Assembly (NCBI GenBank): GCA_964604155.1
Contig: CAZRXY010000120.1
Span: forward strand, 1 to 64,000
Source of the DNA: Stygibacter sp964604155
GTDB taxonomy: Bacteria > Cloacimonadota > Cloacimonadia > Cloacimonadales > TCS61
DNA: 64,000 nucleotides
Direction: 5' to 3'
The stretch's first letter is position 1; every line of letters begins with the position of its first letter. This document shows positions 35,156 to 44,901 of the stretch, piece by piece. Both the position numbers and the translations under genes were made by a program. The notes beneath the pieces are model-generated. The model had not been told where the DNA came from and did not search any database. It saw nothing but the letters and a program-made list of their open reading frames with translations.

Positions 35156-36097
35156 ATGGAGAAAATTGCAGTTATTGCAATAGGTGGAAATTCATTGATT
35201 ATGCCTGGTCTCAGGGGGACAGTAGAAGAGCAGTTTGAAGCCGTTCAATCAACGGTGGAAAACATATATAAAATCATCCAGCACGGTTATCGAGTGGTGA
35301 TCACGCATGGCAATGGTCCTCAGGTGGGAAACATACTCATCCAGTCAGAAGCGGGTAAACAGCAGGTGCCTTCTTTACCTTTACACTATTGTGGGGCACT
35401 CACGCAGGGTGGTCTTGGTTATATGATCCAGCAGGTAGCCCAGAACGTGTTTGCTCGTGAGAGGCATCATCAGGACGTAGCTACGGTGGTCACACAAGTA
35501 CTGGTGGACAGGGATGATCCGGCATTTGAGAATCCCACAAAACCGATAGGTCCATTCTATCTGAGCCTTGAAGAATTGCAGCATCGCATAGATGAGCATG
35601 GCTGGGTGGTAGTGGAAGATGCCGGCAGGGGCTATCGCCGGGTAGTGGCTTCGCCCAAGCCTCTTGAGATAATAGAGCAGAATATAATTAAAACCCTGAT
35701 CTATGCCGGTGATCTGGTGATTGCAGTAGGTGGAGGCGGTATACCGGTTATTCGAGAAGATAATACGTTGCGAGGTATCAGTGCCGTAATAGATAAGGAT
35801 TTTGCCTCATCATTACTGGCAGTAGAAATCAAGGCGGATTTATTTATCATATCTACCGGGGTAGAAAAAGTTGCCATAAATTTTAAATCAGAAAGTCCTC
35901 AGTGGTTGAATTCTCTCGATATGGAGCAGTGTGAGAAATATCTCTTAGAAGAGCAATTTGCCAAGGGTAGTATGCAGCCAAAAATCGAAGCCTCGCTAAA
36001 TTTTCTTAAAGGCGGAGGCACGGAAGTGATCATTACCTCTCCTGATAAACTTTATCAGGCAGTAAAAGGTGAAACCGGCACTCACATCACTGCCTAA
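35156..36097 (+). CDS. arcC: Carbamate kinase
   Basis: 313 residues, full length. Amino-acid-kinase fold: IAIGGNSL at the N terminus, THGNGPQVGN (nucleotide and carbamate site), LPLHYCGALTQGGLGYMIQQ, AVGGGGIPV and AVIDKDFASSLLA. It makes ATP from carbamoyl phosphate and ADP, the energy-yielding step of arginine/citrulline or purine-derived fermentation. No arginine deiminase or carbamoyltransferase is adjacent. GGAG seven bases before ATG. The leader holds alternative hairpins that could regulate expression. Confidence 0.96.
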   Translation: MEKIAVIAIGGNSLIMPGLRGTVEEQFEAVQSTVENIYKIIQHGYRVVITHGNGPQVGNILIQSEAGKQQVPSLPLHYCGALTQGGLGYMIQQVAQNVFARERHHQDVATVVTQVLVDRDDPAFENPTKPIGPFYLSLEELQHRIDEHGWVVVEDAGRGYRRVVASPKPLEIIEQNIIKTLIYAGDLVIAVGGGGIPVIREDNTLRGISAVIDKDFASSLLAVEIKADLFIISTGVEKVAINFKSESPQWLNSLDMEQCEKYLLEEQFAKGSMQPKIEASLNFLKGGGTEVIITSPDKLYQAVKGETGTHITA

Positions 36098-36234
36098 CTC
36101 ACGACATTTTAGCTAAGAACAGACAAATAGTGGTTTTATGGAAGAAGTCTGGACTATGTCCCTAATACGGGTGTGGAAATGTTTGACTTCCCGGCAGAAA
36201 TAATTATTTTTAGCATTACAGGAGGAAATAGGAG

Positions 36235-36915
36235 ATGTATTATATGGATCCCACATTTATTTTAGTGATCATGGCACTGATATTTGCCATGGTAGCTCAA
36301 AATCAGGTAATGGGCAAGTATAAAAAATATGCTGTGATCCGCAATTCGAGTGGTCTCACAGGGGCAGAAGCGGCTTGGCAGATGCTGAGCGATAATGGTG
36401 TAACCGGCATTGAGATTAAGCCGATAAAAGGGACTTTAACCGATAACTATCACCCTCTGCAGAAGACAATTTATCTTTCGGAAGGCGTTTATAGCAGTAA
36501 GTCTATATCTGCCATCTGTATAGCGGCACATGAAACCGGTCATGCCCTGCAATATGCCCGGGGCTACGCACCAGTTAAGATCAGGGGGAGCCTGGTTCCC
36601 ACTGCGAATATTGGTTCTACTCTTGCCTTCCCTATGTTCATATTCGGTTTATTTTTTTCCCTGCCTTTTTTGATGGATCTTGGTATCTGGTTTTTTGGAG
36701 CAGCTTTGGCTTTTCACATAATAACTTTGCCGGTGGAATTCAATGCATCCAGTCGGGCAATTGGTTATCTGCAATCGCACTTGATTCATGATACTCAGGA
36801 ACTTTCTGCCTGTAAATCCGTTTTGAATGCGGCAGCTCTCACCTATGTGGCTTCCACTTTGATGGCTCTGGCGCAGTTTCTTCGGTTGATCATGTTACGA
36901 GGTTCCAGACGTTGA
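36235..36915 (+). CDS. Zinc metallopeptidase, YugP family
   Basis: 226 residues. Zinc site IAAHETGHALQYA (HETGH, 99-103) and downstream PVEFNASSRAI, whose Glu is the expected third ligand. Three to four hydrophobic segments surround it, so it is an integral membrane protease of the neutral zinc metallopeptidase 2 (YugP-like) family. Substrates are unknown in the family. GGAGG nine bases before ATG 36235; a second in-frame ATG at 36244 also has GGAG. Its stop overlaps the next gene by 4 nt. Confidence 0.9.
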   Translation: MYYMDPTFILVIMALIFAMVAQNQVMGKYKKYAVIRNSSGLTGAEAAWQMLSDNGVTGIEIKPIKGTLTDNYHPLQKTIYLSEGVYSSKSISAICIAAHETGHALQYARGYAPVKIRGSLVPTANIGSTLAFPMFIFGLFFSLPFLMDLGIWFFGAALAFHIITLPVEFNASSRAIGYLQSHLIHDTQELSACKSVLNAAALTYVASTLMALAQFLRLIMLRGSRR

Positions 36916-37394
36916 TAGATTTTCACCACAGCCCAAGATTTATATTGCGGGAAAACCTGGGGAAGCTGGCTCGTTTGCTGCGGTTTTTGGGTTATGATGC
37001 GGCATTATATCGCCATTTAAGCTTTACTAATCTCTGCCGTATTGCCGCTCGAGAAAAGAGGCTTGTTCTCACCCGTTCGCGCATAGAGGCTAATAAAAAA
37101 ACAGAATGCCGCAAAATACTCATTATCTCACCCCAGCCGGTGCAGCAGCTTTTAGAAATTATGCCACTGCTGGAATTTAGCGAGCAGCAAATATTTTCCC
37201 GCTGCTCTCTTTGTAATAAATTACTTTACGAAATTGAGAAAGAAAAAATTAATAGCTTAGTACCTGAGTATGTGTATGCTCATAACACTCAGTTCAGGTT
37301 ATGCCGTCATTGCGGTCATATTTACTGGGTTGGTGATCATTACAGGGCACTTTATGAGCGTCTTAAAAACCTGTTTGAGGAAGGTATGCAATGA
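36912..37394 (+). CDS. Mut7-C-like PIN-fold RNase domain protein, probably degenerate
   Basis: 160 residues. The pattern LGKLARLLRFLGYDAALYRH plus the C-terminal zinc ribbon (CSLCNKLL, CRHCGHIYW) fits the Mut7-C family. Two acidic positions usual in the family are missing: the Asp before the GKLARWLR-type motif (here RENLGKLA) and the Asp of TRD (here LTRSR), so nuclease activity is doubtful. No Met codon precedes the domain; the TTG at 36912 overlaps the upstream stop (TTGA), giving coupled translation. It overlaps the following OmpA gene by ATGA. Confidence 0.8.
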   Translation: MIDFHHSPRFILRENLGKLARLLRFLGYDAALYRHLSFTNLCRIAAREKRLVLTRSRIEANKKTECRKILIISPQPVQQLLEIMPLLEFSEQQIFSRCSLCNKLLYEIEKEKINSLVPEYVYAHNTQFRLCRHCGHIYWVGDHYRALYERLKNLFEEGMQ

Positions 37395-38386
37395 AAAAGA
37401 TTTTGCTTTATTTTGTACTTGTTATAGGGATAGCTTCGCTGAGTGCAGCAAGCACCTACCGGATGAAACAGTACCCCTTTTATGCTGGGCTCAATTTACA
37501 TCTATTTCGTGTATCAGGAAATAATTCTCAGGGCTCTATTGCCAAACTTAATTATGGTGGGTGTCTGGGATATAACTACACTCCGTCATTTGCCTTAGAG
37601 CTGAGCGGTAATTCCGGTAAATCAAAGCCGAGTGATCCTGAGGCGAGTGGCTTTACCGCCTGGACAACAGCCAGTGATATAAGGTCAGAAACAGAATTTT
37701 ATAATCTGGATTTTGCTTTTCGCTATAATTTCCTGCCCGATCGATTTTCTAATCCTTATCTTTCTTTTGGTGTGGGCAAGCTGTATTGGAAGGTATCTAA
37801 TGATGACGCGATCATAACGGATACCTACGATTACACAATAACCCGCAATAATAATTATGCCTTTGCTTCTGCGGGTCTGGAAAACAAGATCAATGAGCAT
37901 TTTTCAATAATTCTAAATTTTAAGCGGTTATTTATCTTTGGAGATACTTTTAACTTGCTGGCAGATGGTGAATCGCCAGATGCTTTCACTCAGTTAGGCT
38001 TAGAATTTGTCGGCAAATTTGGACGCGGGGTTATAGAAGTAGTAGATTTGGTAGGTATTGAGGCGGTAACTTTTGAATTTAACAGTACAAAGATCACTTC
38101 AGAATCATACAAGATAATTGATCATGTAGTAATGGCTATGAAAAAGAACCCTGATCTTGTAATTGAAGTCCGCGGTTTTACAGATAACACTGGCTCAGAT
38201 TCCGTCAATCTCCGTGTATCCAAAAAAAGGGCACTATCTGTCAAGCAGCTCCTGGTTGACAGAGGTATCTCCCCCAGCAGGATCATCACTACGGGTTTGG
38301 GGCATCAAAACCCCATTGCCACAAATTCTACAGCGGAAGGCAGAGCTTTGAACCGCCGCGTGGAATTTTACGAGCTTGATAAATAA
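37391..38386 (+). CDS. OmpA-family outer-membrane protein
   Basis: 331 residues. Signal peptide (about 1-20, ends LSAAST), an eight-strand-type beta-barrel (25-215; alternating aromatic strands such as YNLDFAFRYNFLP), then the OmpA peptidoglycan-binding domain (225-331): FEFNSTKITSES, VEVRGFTDNTGS-like IEVRGFTDNTG, LRVSKKRALSVKQLL and EGRALNRRVEF. It tethers the outer membrane to peptidoglycan. Translation is coupled to the Mut7-C gene by an ATGA overlap, an odd pairing. Confidence 0.92.
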   Translation: MKKILLYFVLVIGIASLSAASTYRMKQYPFYAGLNLHLFRVSGNNSQGSIAKLNYGGCLGYNYTPSFALELSGNSGKSKPSDPEASGFTAWTTASDIRSETEFYNLDFAFRYNFLPDRFSNPYLSFGVGKLYWKVSNDDAIITDTYDYTITRNNNYAFASAGLENKINEHFSIILNFKRLFIFGDTFNLLADGESPDAFTQLGLEFVGKFGRGVIEVVDLVGIEAVTFEFNSTKITSESYKIIDHVVMAMKKNPDLVIEVRGFTDNTGSDSVNLRVSKKRALSVKQLLVDRGISPSRIITTGLGHQNPIATNSTAEGRALNRRVEFYELDK

Positions 38387-38489
38387 ATTTTGTTTTGATA
38401 TCCGGCTTTGCCATACTATGAACCGGTGCAATAAGGCGGAAATTTTGTGGTAGTTTATCACCTTTTTTGGCATAACAGAGTAACCTGAG

Positions 38490-39263
38490 ATGAAGATACA
38501 GATAGCATCAGATTTGCATCTGGGTCATTCTCCGAACCGTAATTGGCTGCGGAAAAATCCGATCCTGCCGAGAGGAGAATTATTGATACTGGCTGGAGAT
38601 ACAGTTCCATATATTCATCAGGGCTGGGCAGATTCTTTTTATAATGAAATCAGTGAAAATTTTGAGCAGGTGATATCCATCTTCGGCAATCACGAATTTT
38701 ATCAGGGCGAAATCAATATTTCCTTTCCCACCTGCGAAAAACAGATCAGGGATAATATTATTCTATTGAACAATGTGAGTATGGAGTGGAAAGGTGTGCG
38801 GTTTATTTGCACAACACTGTGGAGTGATGTGCCCCTTAGCCTGCGGACAGAAGTACAGGAGATAATGAATGATTATTATCTGATAAAGAAAAGGACAATT
38901 TTTAAGGAACTGGTGACTATTCAGGTTGAAGATACTCTTAACTACTATCATTATTCTTTGGAATATCTTAAAAAGGAACTGGACAAATATAAAAATGAGA
39001 AAGTGGTGGTGATTACTCATCATGTACCTGTCTATGGAAGTTTGCCAGAAACATACCTGAAATCGGTACTTAAGTATTCTTATGGCAATGATCTTGATGA
39101 ACTAATCATTTCAAATCCTCAAATCTGTCTTTGGGTATGTGGTCACTGCCATTATCCTGATGAACGCATGATAGGCAAGACTCTGCTGGTGCGGAATCCT
39201 TTAGGCTATGTGATCAGAGGTCAGCAGAAGAATTTTAGGCCCGATTATATTGTGGAAATCTAA
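38490..39263 (+). CDS. Calcineurin-like metallophosphoesterase
   Basis: 257 residues. Metal-binding motifs of the family in order: SDLHLGH, LAGDTVPY, FGNHEFYQG, THHVP and CGHCH. Cytoplasmic, with no signal peptide. Substrate unknown; these enzymes hydrolyse nucleotides, phospholipid headgroups or phosphoproteins. Three nt upstream of the DUF432 gene on the same strand, so likely an operon with DUF432 and MscS. Weak ribosome site. Confidence 0.88.
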   Translation: MKIQIASDLHLGHSPNRNWLRKNPILPRGELLILAGDTVPYIHQGWADSFYNEISENFEQVISIFGNHEFYQGEINISFPTCEKQIRDNIILLNNVSMEWKGVRFICTTLWSDVPLSLRTEVQEIMNDYYLIKKRTIFKELVTIQVEDTLNYYHYSLEYLKKELDKYKNEKVVVITHHVPVYGSLPETYLKSVLKYSYGNDLDELIISNPQICLWVCGHCHYPDERMIGKTLLVRNPLGYVIRGQQKNFRPDYIVEI

Positions 39264-39278
39264 GAAATGGAGGAAGCT

Positions 39279-39989
39279 TTGAAATTTGGGAACATGATAT
39301 TGCCATTTGCTCTGGAATTAGAAAATCTGCAGGTGAAGGTTACAGATAATGAAGGTTTGTATGCCTATTGGCGTGATTGCCAGGGCAGTGAAAAGGCAAA
39401 ATTACTGATGATGAAAAAGCCCCATTTCCTGATAGCTCCAGTAGAGCCGGTGAATCTTCCCAGGCAGGTGGCAAGTCATCTGATGATAGAATTTGGCAGA
39501 GAGATTATGCTGGAAGCGGAAGCTTCTCAGACGATTTATCTCACATTTCCTATCGAGATCGGTGTTTTTGTGGGTAGAAAGGAAAAAAATGAAATTCTGG
39601 ATGTTTTCACGCTCACAAATCCAAAATATACACTGTATGGTGAGCCGAGAAACGGCTTCATTTGTAAATACTGGAAAAGCCTTGTTCATACGCAGGAGCC
39701 TCAACCCAACCCTCTTTATGAAGGTGTGGTTCGCCTTGACCTGCATAATTCCAGCCGTAACTGGGTTTTTGTGAACAAGGCGATGTTCAATGCTGTAGGA
39801 ATGAAGATTTTTTACAATGAAAAATGTGTATCGATGAAGGCACAAATGAAAATCATCGAAGAAGAAGTAGCCGAACTGGAATTTTTGAATTTACCCCTGT
39901 ATCGCGATATGAAAAAATCACCGGAGCTTTTTACTCTTAAGCGGCTTTCAGTTGCCTCCAAAAAAGCTGTTATGCTGGAGGGTATATGA
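39279..39989 (+). CDS. DUF432-family protein
   Basis: 236 residues. Resembles DUF432, a family repeatedly found beside MscS channels in archaea and some bacteria; motif-like stretches include FPIEIGVFVGR, KYTLYGEPRNGFICKYW and LHNSSRNWVFVNKAMF. No catalytic motif or membrane helix. An ATG at 39267 is possible, but GGAGG lies inside that extension, five bases before a TTG at 39279, so TTG is preferred. The stop overlaps the MscS start (ATGA), implying a functional pair. Role unknown. Confidence 0.75.
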   Translation: MKFGNMILPFALELENLQVKVTDNEGLYAYWRDCQGSEKAKLLMMKKPHFLIAPVEPVNLPRQVASHLMIEFGREIMLEAEASQTIYLTFPIEIGVFVGRKEKNEILDVFTLTNPKYTLYGEPRNGFICKYWKSLVHTQEPQPNPLYEGVVRLDLHNSSRNWVFVNKAMFNAVGMKIFYNEKCVSMKAQMKIIEEEVAELEFLNLPLYRDMKKSPELFTLKRLSVASKKAVMLEGI

Positions 39990-40801
39990 ATTTTGACAGG
40001 GTAATATATGGTAACCTGAAATTATCAGAAATAATTATAGCTGTATTGATATTTATATTGGGACTTATAGTAGCTAAGCTACTTTCCAATTATCTGCGAA
40101 GAAATCTAAAATCCAAGCTCAGCAAAGACCGTCTGGAAATCTTTATCAAATTGGTATATTACTTTGTGGTCATATTAGTGGCAATCTGGGTAATGTCAAC
40201 TTTGGGATTAAAATTGACGGGTTTATTATATGCTGGTGGATTGTTTGGGATTATTTTAGGCTTTGCCAGCCAGAGCATTGTCGGTAATCTGGTATCCGGA
40301 TTTTTTTTGATGATAGAGCGTCCGATCAAGATCGGCAATGCCGTTAATATTGACGGCACAATTGGTATTGTAGAAGATATCAGCCTGATATCGACGCGGT
40401 TGAGAACCTGGGCAGGGCTTGATATCAGGATACCTAATGAGAAGGTATTCACCTCAAATATCACAAATTTTGTGAGTAATGTAGCACGAAGATTTGAGTA
40501 CGTTGTGGGTATTCGTTATGAAGATGACGCCGATCTGGCAATCCTGCTTATAAAAGAGCTGCTTGAAGCAGAGACTTTTGTACTGGCGAATCCGGCACCG
40601 CTTGTATTTGTAGAAAAGCTTGATGAAAGCTCCGTGAATATTTCCATCAAGATCTGGGCTCCTATCAGCGAATGGTATTCATTATATATGCGGTTATTGT
40701 GGGAGATCAAGAAAAAACTGGAAAATAATGGCATCATTATAGCCTTTCCGCAGCGTATGGTCTGGTTTGCAGAAAAAGAAAGTGAGCAACTGCCCTCTTA
40801 G
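39986..40801 (+). CDS. MscS-family mechanosensitive channel
   Basis: 271 residues, near E. coli MscS size. Membrane helices at about 12-30, 45-70 and 75-105. The pore helix and following beta domain read GIILGFASQSIVGNLVSGFFLMIERP then IGNAVNIDGTIGIVEDISLISTRLRT and IPNEKVFTSNITNF. It opens under membrane tension to release osmolytes. GGAGG precedes the ATG inside the DUF432 coding end. Convergent with a phosphoesterase gene downstream. Confidence 0.93.
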   Translation: MNFDRVIYGNLKLSEIIIAVLIFILGLIVAKLLSNYLRRNLKSKLSKDRLEIFIKLVYYFVVILVAIWVMSTLGLKLTGLLYAGGLFGIILGFASQSIVGNLVSGFFLMIERPIKIGNAVNIDGTIGIVEDISLISTRLRTWAGLDIRIPNEKVFTSNITNFVSNVARRFEYVVGIRYEDDADLAILLIKELLEAETFVLANPAPLVFVEKLDESSVNISIKIWAPISEWYSLYMRLLWEIKKKLENNGIIIAFPQRMVWFAEKESEQLPS

Positions 40802-40823
40802 ATTTATCTGTAGTTATAAATCC

Positions 40824-41693
40824 TTAACGAAATATTTGTCTGGTATATTTGTCCGGGTATCGTGGGTCAAAGCAAGTGATAGCCAGTTCCGGCAAATGAT
40901 GTGAGACATTGAGCATTGTAGTATTTCCTATTCTATCGAGCCATGAACCCGTGATGCTGGTGGATTCGTGCACATGCCCGTGAATAGTGAGAAGTGGCTG
41001 TCTGCAAGTGATAAACTGAAGGATAGCTATGCTGCCAATATGTACATCAAGAGGAGCATATTCTATCATTTTACCATCCAGTCCAGCACGGTCTAAGGCA
41101 GTTTTATAGGGCGGTGCATGAAACAGGCAAATATATTTTGAGAGGTCTTTTGATGTAAAAAGTTTTTCCAGGTCTCGCTTAATAGTACCCCATTCCATTT
41201 CCAGATCATCCACTTCCTTTGTTCTAAATCCCGCATTAGGCGGAATTGCCCCTACATCCACATAGCGGGAGACATCATACTTTTCCCAGTCCTTGAGTTG
41301 AAATGGCGTAGGGGGCACATAAGAATAACCGCATATTGTGTATTCCCGCCATTTACGGCAATTATTATGGGAATAATGCCACAGTCCCTGCTTTTCCAGA
41401 GCAAGGCAACTTGGCTCCAATATCCCCGGGTCATCATTGCCTAATATGATGAATATTTCCGGATAACTCTCTTTCATTTCCTTTTTCAGCAGTGCCAGAT
41501 TTTGTCTAAGAAAAATTGAAACAAAATCTTCCACGTTTTCACCCAGGTGAATTTTATATATTCCGCCTGAGATATCACCGGCAATAAACACCGCAGCAGG
41601 TGCCTCATCGGCAATAACGGCAAATAATCTCTCGTAAAGCTCTCTCCTGCCATGCAAATCCGATACTGCCAGGCAGTTATAACCACTATGCAT
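40824..41693 (-). CDS. Calcineurin-like metallophosphoesterase
   Basis: 289 residues. Motifs: AVSDLHGRRELYERL, IAGDISGG, LGNDDPG (Asn-Asp in place of NHE/D), FHAPP and HGHVHES. Cytoplasmic; related to YfcE/Icc-like archaeal-bacterial phosphoesterases, and not closely similar to the one at 38490. The frame stays open to 41954, but that extension is low in similarity to anything and has no ribosome site. GAGAGG six bases before ATG 41693 starts the protein just ahead of the first metal motif. Substrate unknown. Confidence 0.85.
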   Translation of the reverse strand: MHSGYNCLAVSDLHGRRELYERLFAVIADEAPAAVFIAGDISGGIYKIHLGENVEDFVSIFLRQNLALLKKEMKESYPEIFIILGNDDPGILEPSCLALEKQGLWHYSHNNCRKWREYTICGYSYVPPTPFQLKDWEKYDVSRYVDVGAIPPNAGFRTKEVDDLEMEWGTIKRDLEKLFTSKDLSKYICLFHAPPYKTALDRAGLDGKMIEYAPLDVHIGSIAILQFITCRQPLLTIHGHVHESTSITGSWLDRIGNTTMLNVSHHLPELAITCFDPRYPDKYTRQIFR

Positions 41694-41893
41694 AATATAC
41701 CTCTCAAAACGGGTACACGGAATCATCATCACGCTAATGTCAAGCAAATTGCCGAAACTCAAGCCAGCCCCGGATTTTTTGTACTCCTCTATACTAATCT
41801 CAGGAGGCATCATCATTTGGGGAAATATTACCCATATTACTTTACAAATGATCAGTTTTATATAAAATGTCTTCGCTGATAAAGGAGAGTGAT

Positions 41894-43534
41894 ATGCTAA
41901 CAATGTCGGAGCTAAACCGGCGAATATTGCGATTAGGGCAGCAGGGTCTGGCACGTCAGGTTTTTTTGGCGAGAGTATCGGAAGAGCTTTTGCAGTTTAC
42001 GGATTGTGACGCCTTAGAATTGCGATTAGCGGATGAAATGTTGCAGTATTTATGGCATTATTCTGCTGCTGGTGGTGGTTTTTTTTATGAAAGTGAATTT
42101 ATGACGCAGCCTGATGGTAGTCTGGTGCCCTGTCTGGAAAGCGAAAATTTTCAGGAAGCGGTTTGCAGTGAGTTATTTAAAATCCGCTATAATGCAGAAT
42201 TAAATTATTACTACAGCCGGCAGAGTATATTAATATCAGATACATATCACGATAAGCATTACAGTAATGGAGAAGGCAACACGCTGGGAGATGAGACTGG
42301 CTATGGTTCCATGATCTTCATCTCATTTATCACGGATGATGATATCCCAGGTCTTTTGATCATAAAAAAAGAAAGGTGCGGTTTTATAAATCCCGAAGAT
42401 AAGCTGCTCTTTGAGAGTCTGGCTCAGACCCTCGGGATTGCAATAGCCTTTCGCCGTTCGCAATACGCTCTGGGTGAGCGTTTAAAAGAGCTATCCTGTC
42501 TTCATTCCATTAGTAAATTGCTGCAGGAAAGCGATCTTAATATGGATGAAACCTTCGAAAAACTGGTATCAATTATACCTGAATCTTTCCAATACCCCGA
42601 TGAAACTGCCTGCAATCTTAAGATCAGAGAAATAAATTATAAAACAGCGAGTTATAGAGAAAGCAGCCGCAATTTATGCACTACAATAATATCTGACCGC
42701 GAGATCGTGGGAGAGCTCACAATTTGCCTCTTAGACAGCCACCTGGATTTTCTGCCGGAGGAGCATGATCTCTGCGAATCGATCTGCCTTGCTACGGGAG
42801 CTCTCTACCGCAAATTGCTTTCTGAAAAAGAGCGTAAGGAAACTGAAGAAAAATTACGTCAGGCAGACCGTCTGGCGACTATTGGTCAATTGGCAGCCGG
42901 TATTGCTCATGAACTTAATGAGCCTCTTTCCAATATTCTGGGGTATGCTCAATTAGCATCAGAATCTGCCTGCGATAAGCAATTAGTAGAAGACCTGCAA
43001 AAAATTATCAATTCCTCGCTTCATGCCCGTGAGATAGTACGAAAACTCCTGCTTTTTTCACGTCAGATGCCTATGCATAAAAAACAATTGAATCTGAATG
43101 ATATCATAGACGAAAGCCTCGAAATTGTGGGAAACCGTTTGAATAAGCATAATATAGAGCTGAGACTTGTTCTTGAAGAAAACCTCCCGGATCTTACAGC
43201 CGATAGTTCCCAGCTCAAGCAGGTGGTTATAAATCTACTAGTTAATGCGGAGCAGGCAATGCCTTCTGGCGGTAGATTAATGATCAGCACGATCCATAAA
43301 GAGGGGAAAATAGAATTAGAGGTGAAAGATAGTGGCACAGGTATGAGCGAAAGTGTGCAAAAAAAGATTTTCCTGCCATTTTTCACAACCAAGAGTCAGG
43401 GAGAAGGCACAGGGCTCGGACTTGCTGTAGTGCATGGGATAGTAAAGACCCACGGAGGCACGATAAAAGTAAAATCTGGTTTAGATCAAGGCACGAGCAT
43501 CAGGATAATACTCCCCATTACCGAGAAATACTAA
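41894..43534 (+). CDS. Cytoplasmic GAF-GAF sensor histidine kinase
   Basis: 546 residues, no membrane helix. Two GAF-like domains (about 15-190 and 195-310), then DHp with His339 in GIAHELNEPLSNILGYAQLA, N-box NLLVNAEQAM, DSGTGMS and GEGTGLGLAVVHGI. NtrB-like core. The second GAF (LSCLHSISKLL, IIPESFQYPDE, VGELTI, FLPEEHDL) resembles the N-terminal domain of the PPDK-like protein at 48180. GGAG six bases before ATG 41894. Nine nt upstream of the NtrC-type regulator, its obvious phosphorylation partner. It should sense a soluble metabolite, identity unknown. Confidence 0.9.
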   Translation: MLTMSELNRRILRLGQQGLARQVFLARVSEELLQFTDCDALELRLADEMLQYLWHYSAAGGGFFYESEFMTQPDGSLVPCLESENFQEAVCSELFKIRYNAELNYYYSRQSILISDTYHDKHYSNGEGNTLGDETGYGSMIFISFITDDDIPGLLIIKKERCGFINPEDKLLFESLAQTLGIAIAFRRSQYALGERLKELSCLHSISKLLQESDLNMDETFEKLVSIIPESFQYPDETACNLKIREINYKTASYRESSRNLCTTIISDREIVGELTICLLDSHLDFLPEEHDLCESICLATGALYRKLLSEKERKETEEKLRQADRLATIGQLAAGIAHELNEPLSNILGYAQLASESACDKQLVEDLQKIINSSLHAREIVRKLLLFSRQMPMHKKQLNLNDIIDESLEIVGNRLNKHNIELRLVLEENLPDLTADSSQLKQVVINLLVNAEQAMPSGGRLMISTIHKEGKIELEVKDSGTGMSESVQKKIFLPFFTTKSQGEGTGLGLAVVHGIVKTHGGTIKVKSGLDQGTSIRIILPITEKY

Positions 43535-43543
43535 GGCAAAAAA

Positions 43544-44875
43544 ATGAGTAAACAGGACGTTGTAATACTTGTTGTTGATGATTCGGCAGATACCCGCGAG
43601 ATGATCCGCCGGCATCTCCAACCCCATTACTCAGTGGTGATTACTGCTTCCAAAGTGGAAGAAGCAGTTGATCTATTAAATAATCGTGATATCGATCTGG
43701 TGATCACAGATTACAAAATGCCGGGCACAAGCGGTTTGGAACTGGTGCGTTTTATCAGAGAAAATCTCAGAAATACCGGACTGATGATGATCACGGGATA
43801 TGCTACGATAGAGGGTGCCGTGGTAGCAATGAAACTGGGTGTTGAGGAATATCTCCCCAAGCCATTTACAGGCGAGGAACTGCATACCGTTGTCAAATCT
43901 CTGTTAAAAAAAGTGAAAGCACGGCAGAGTATAGAATGCGCCCATCAAGACGGCGGAAAATACGGGATAATTGGCTGCTCTAATGCAATGCAGGAAGTTT
44001 TTGACCTCATAGAGAAAGCCTCTCGCACTTCCGCAACGGTGCTGATTACAGGAGAAAGCGGAACCGGCAAAGAACTGGTAACCCGAGCTATTCACTACCA
44101 AAGCAGACGCAGCTCAGCTCCTTTTGTGCCCGTGAATTGCACGGCAATACCGCAGGAACTGCTGGAAAGTGAATTGTTTGGATATGTAAAAGGAGCTTTC
44201 ACCGGTGCAGATACTTCGCGCGCCGGATTTTTTCAAACTGCCGATGGCGGCACAATATTTCTGGACGAAATTGGCGAAATGAGTCTGATGATGCAGGCAA
44301 AATTGCTGCGCGTCATTCAGGAAAAAGAAGTGTATATGGTGGGTTCTCGCAAACCCTTAGCGGTTAATATCAGGATCATTTCTGCTACTAATAAAGACCT
44401 GCGCAGCCTCGTGGATGCAAGACTTTTCAGAGAAGACCTGTATTACCGACTCAATGTAATCAATCTTAGATTACCCCCATTGCGGGAACGTGACAGCGAT
44501 ATTCTATTGCTCATAAATCATTTCCTCAGAAAGCATAGCCTGGAAATGAGTACTGAGATACCAGCCATTCAGCAGGATGCTCTTATGCTTCTACAGCAAT
44601 ATCCCTGGCCAGGAAATGTGAGAGAGCTTGATAACCTGCTGCATAGATTAGTGGTGATGCATAATGACGCTACTATTACGCCTGCAGACCTGCCCGAATA
44701 CATGAGAAATAGCCTGGTACTCGGGAATAATCTGCCTCTGCGTACCCTGGCTGAAATTGAAACTGAACATGTGAAAAAAGTGCTGGAAAATACAGGCGGT
44801 AATAAATCCGAAGCTGCCCGTATCCTTGGTATTGATCGCAAAACTCTACGCAGCAAACTTCAGGAATCCCATTAA
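43544..44875 (+). CDS. NtrC-family sigma-54-dependent response regulator
   Basis: 443 residues, standard length. Receiver with phospho-acceptor Asp56 (LVITDYKMPG) and Lys106 (LPKPF), AAA+ activator domain with Walker A GESGTGKE (170-177), GAFTGA (217-222), Walker B GGTIFLDEIGEM and the R-finger region, and Fis-type HTH at the C terminus (NKSEAARILGIDRKTLRSKL). It is the cognate partner of the GAF kinase just upstream. The next gene, glutamate dehydrogenase, has a sigma-54 promoter, so it is the likely target. A terminator-like hairpin follows. Confidence 0.95.
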   Translation: MSKQDVVILVVDDSADTREMIRRHLQPHYSVVITASKVEEAVDLLNNRDIDLVITDYKMPGTSGLELVRFIRENLRNTGLMMITGYATIEGAVVAMKLGVEEYLPKPFTGEELHTVVKSLLKKVKARQSIECAHQDGGKYGIIGCSNAMQEVFDLIEKASRTSATVLITGESGTGKELVTRAIHYQSRRSSAPFVPVNCTAIPQELLESELFGYVKGAFTGADTSRAGFFQTADGGTIFLDEIGEMSLMMQAKLLRVIQEKEVYMVGSRKPLAVNIRIISATNKDLRSLVDARLFREDLYYRLNVINLRLPPLRERDSDILLLINHFLRKHSLEMSTEIPAIQQDALMLLQQYPWPGNVRELDNLLHRLVVMHNDATITPADLPEYMRNSLVLGNNLPLRTLAEIETEHVKKVLENTGGNKSEAARILGIDRKTLRSKLQESH

Positions 44876-44901
44876 CCCCTCAGTACGGAGAGAAATTAGC
44901 C

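Noticed and set aside
41694..41954. N-terminal extension of the phosphoesterase
   Set aside because: No ribosome site for the upstream codon, while GAGAGG marks ATG 41693 just before the first metal motif.
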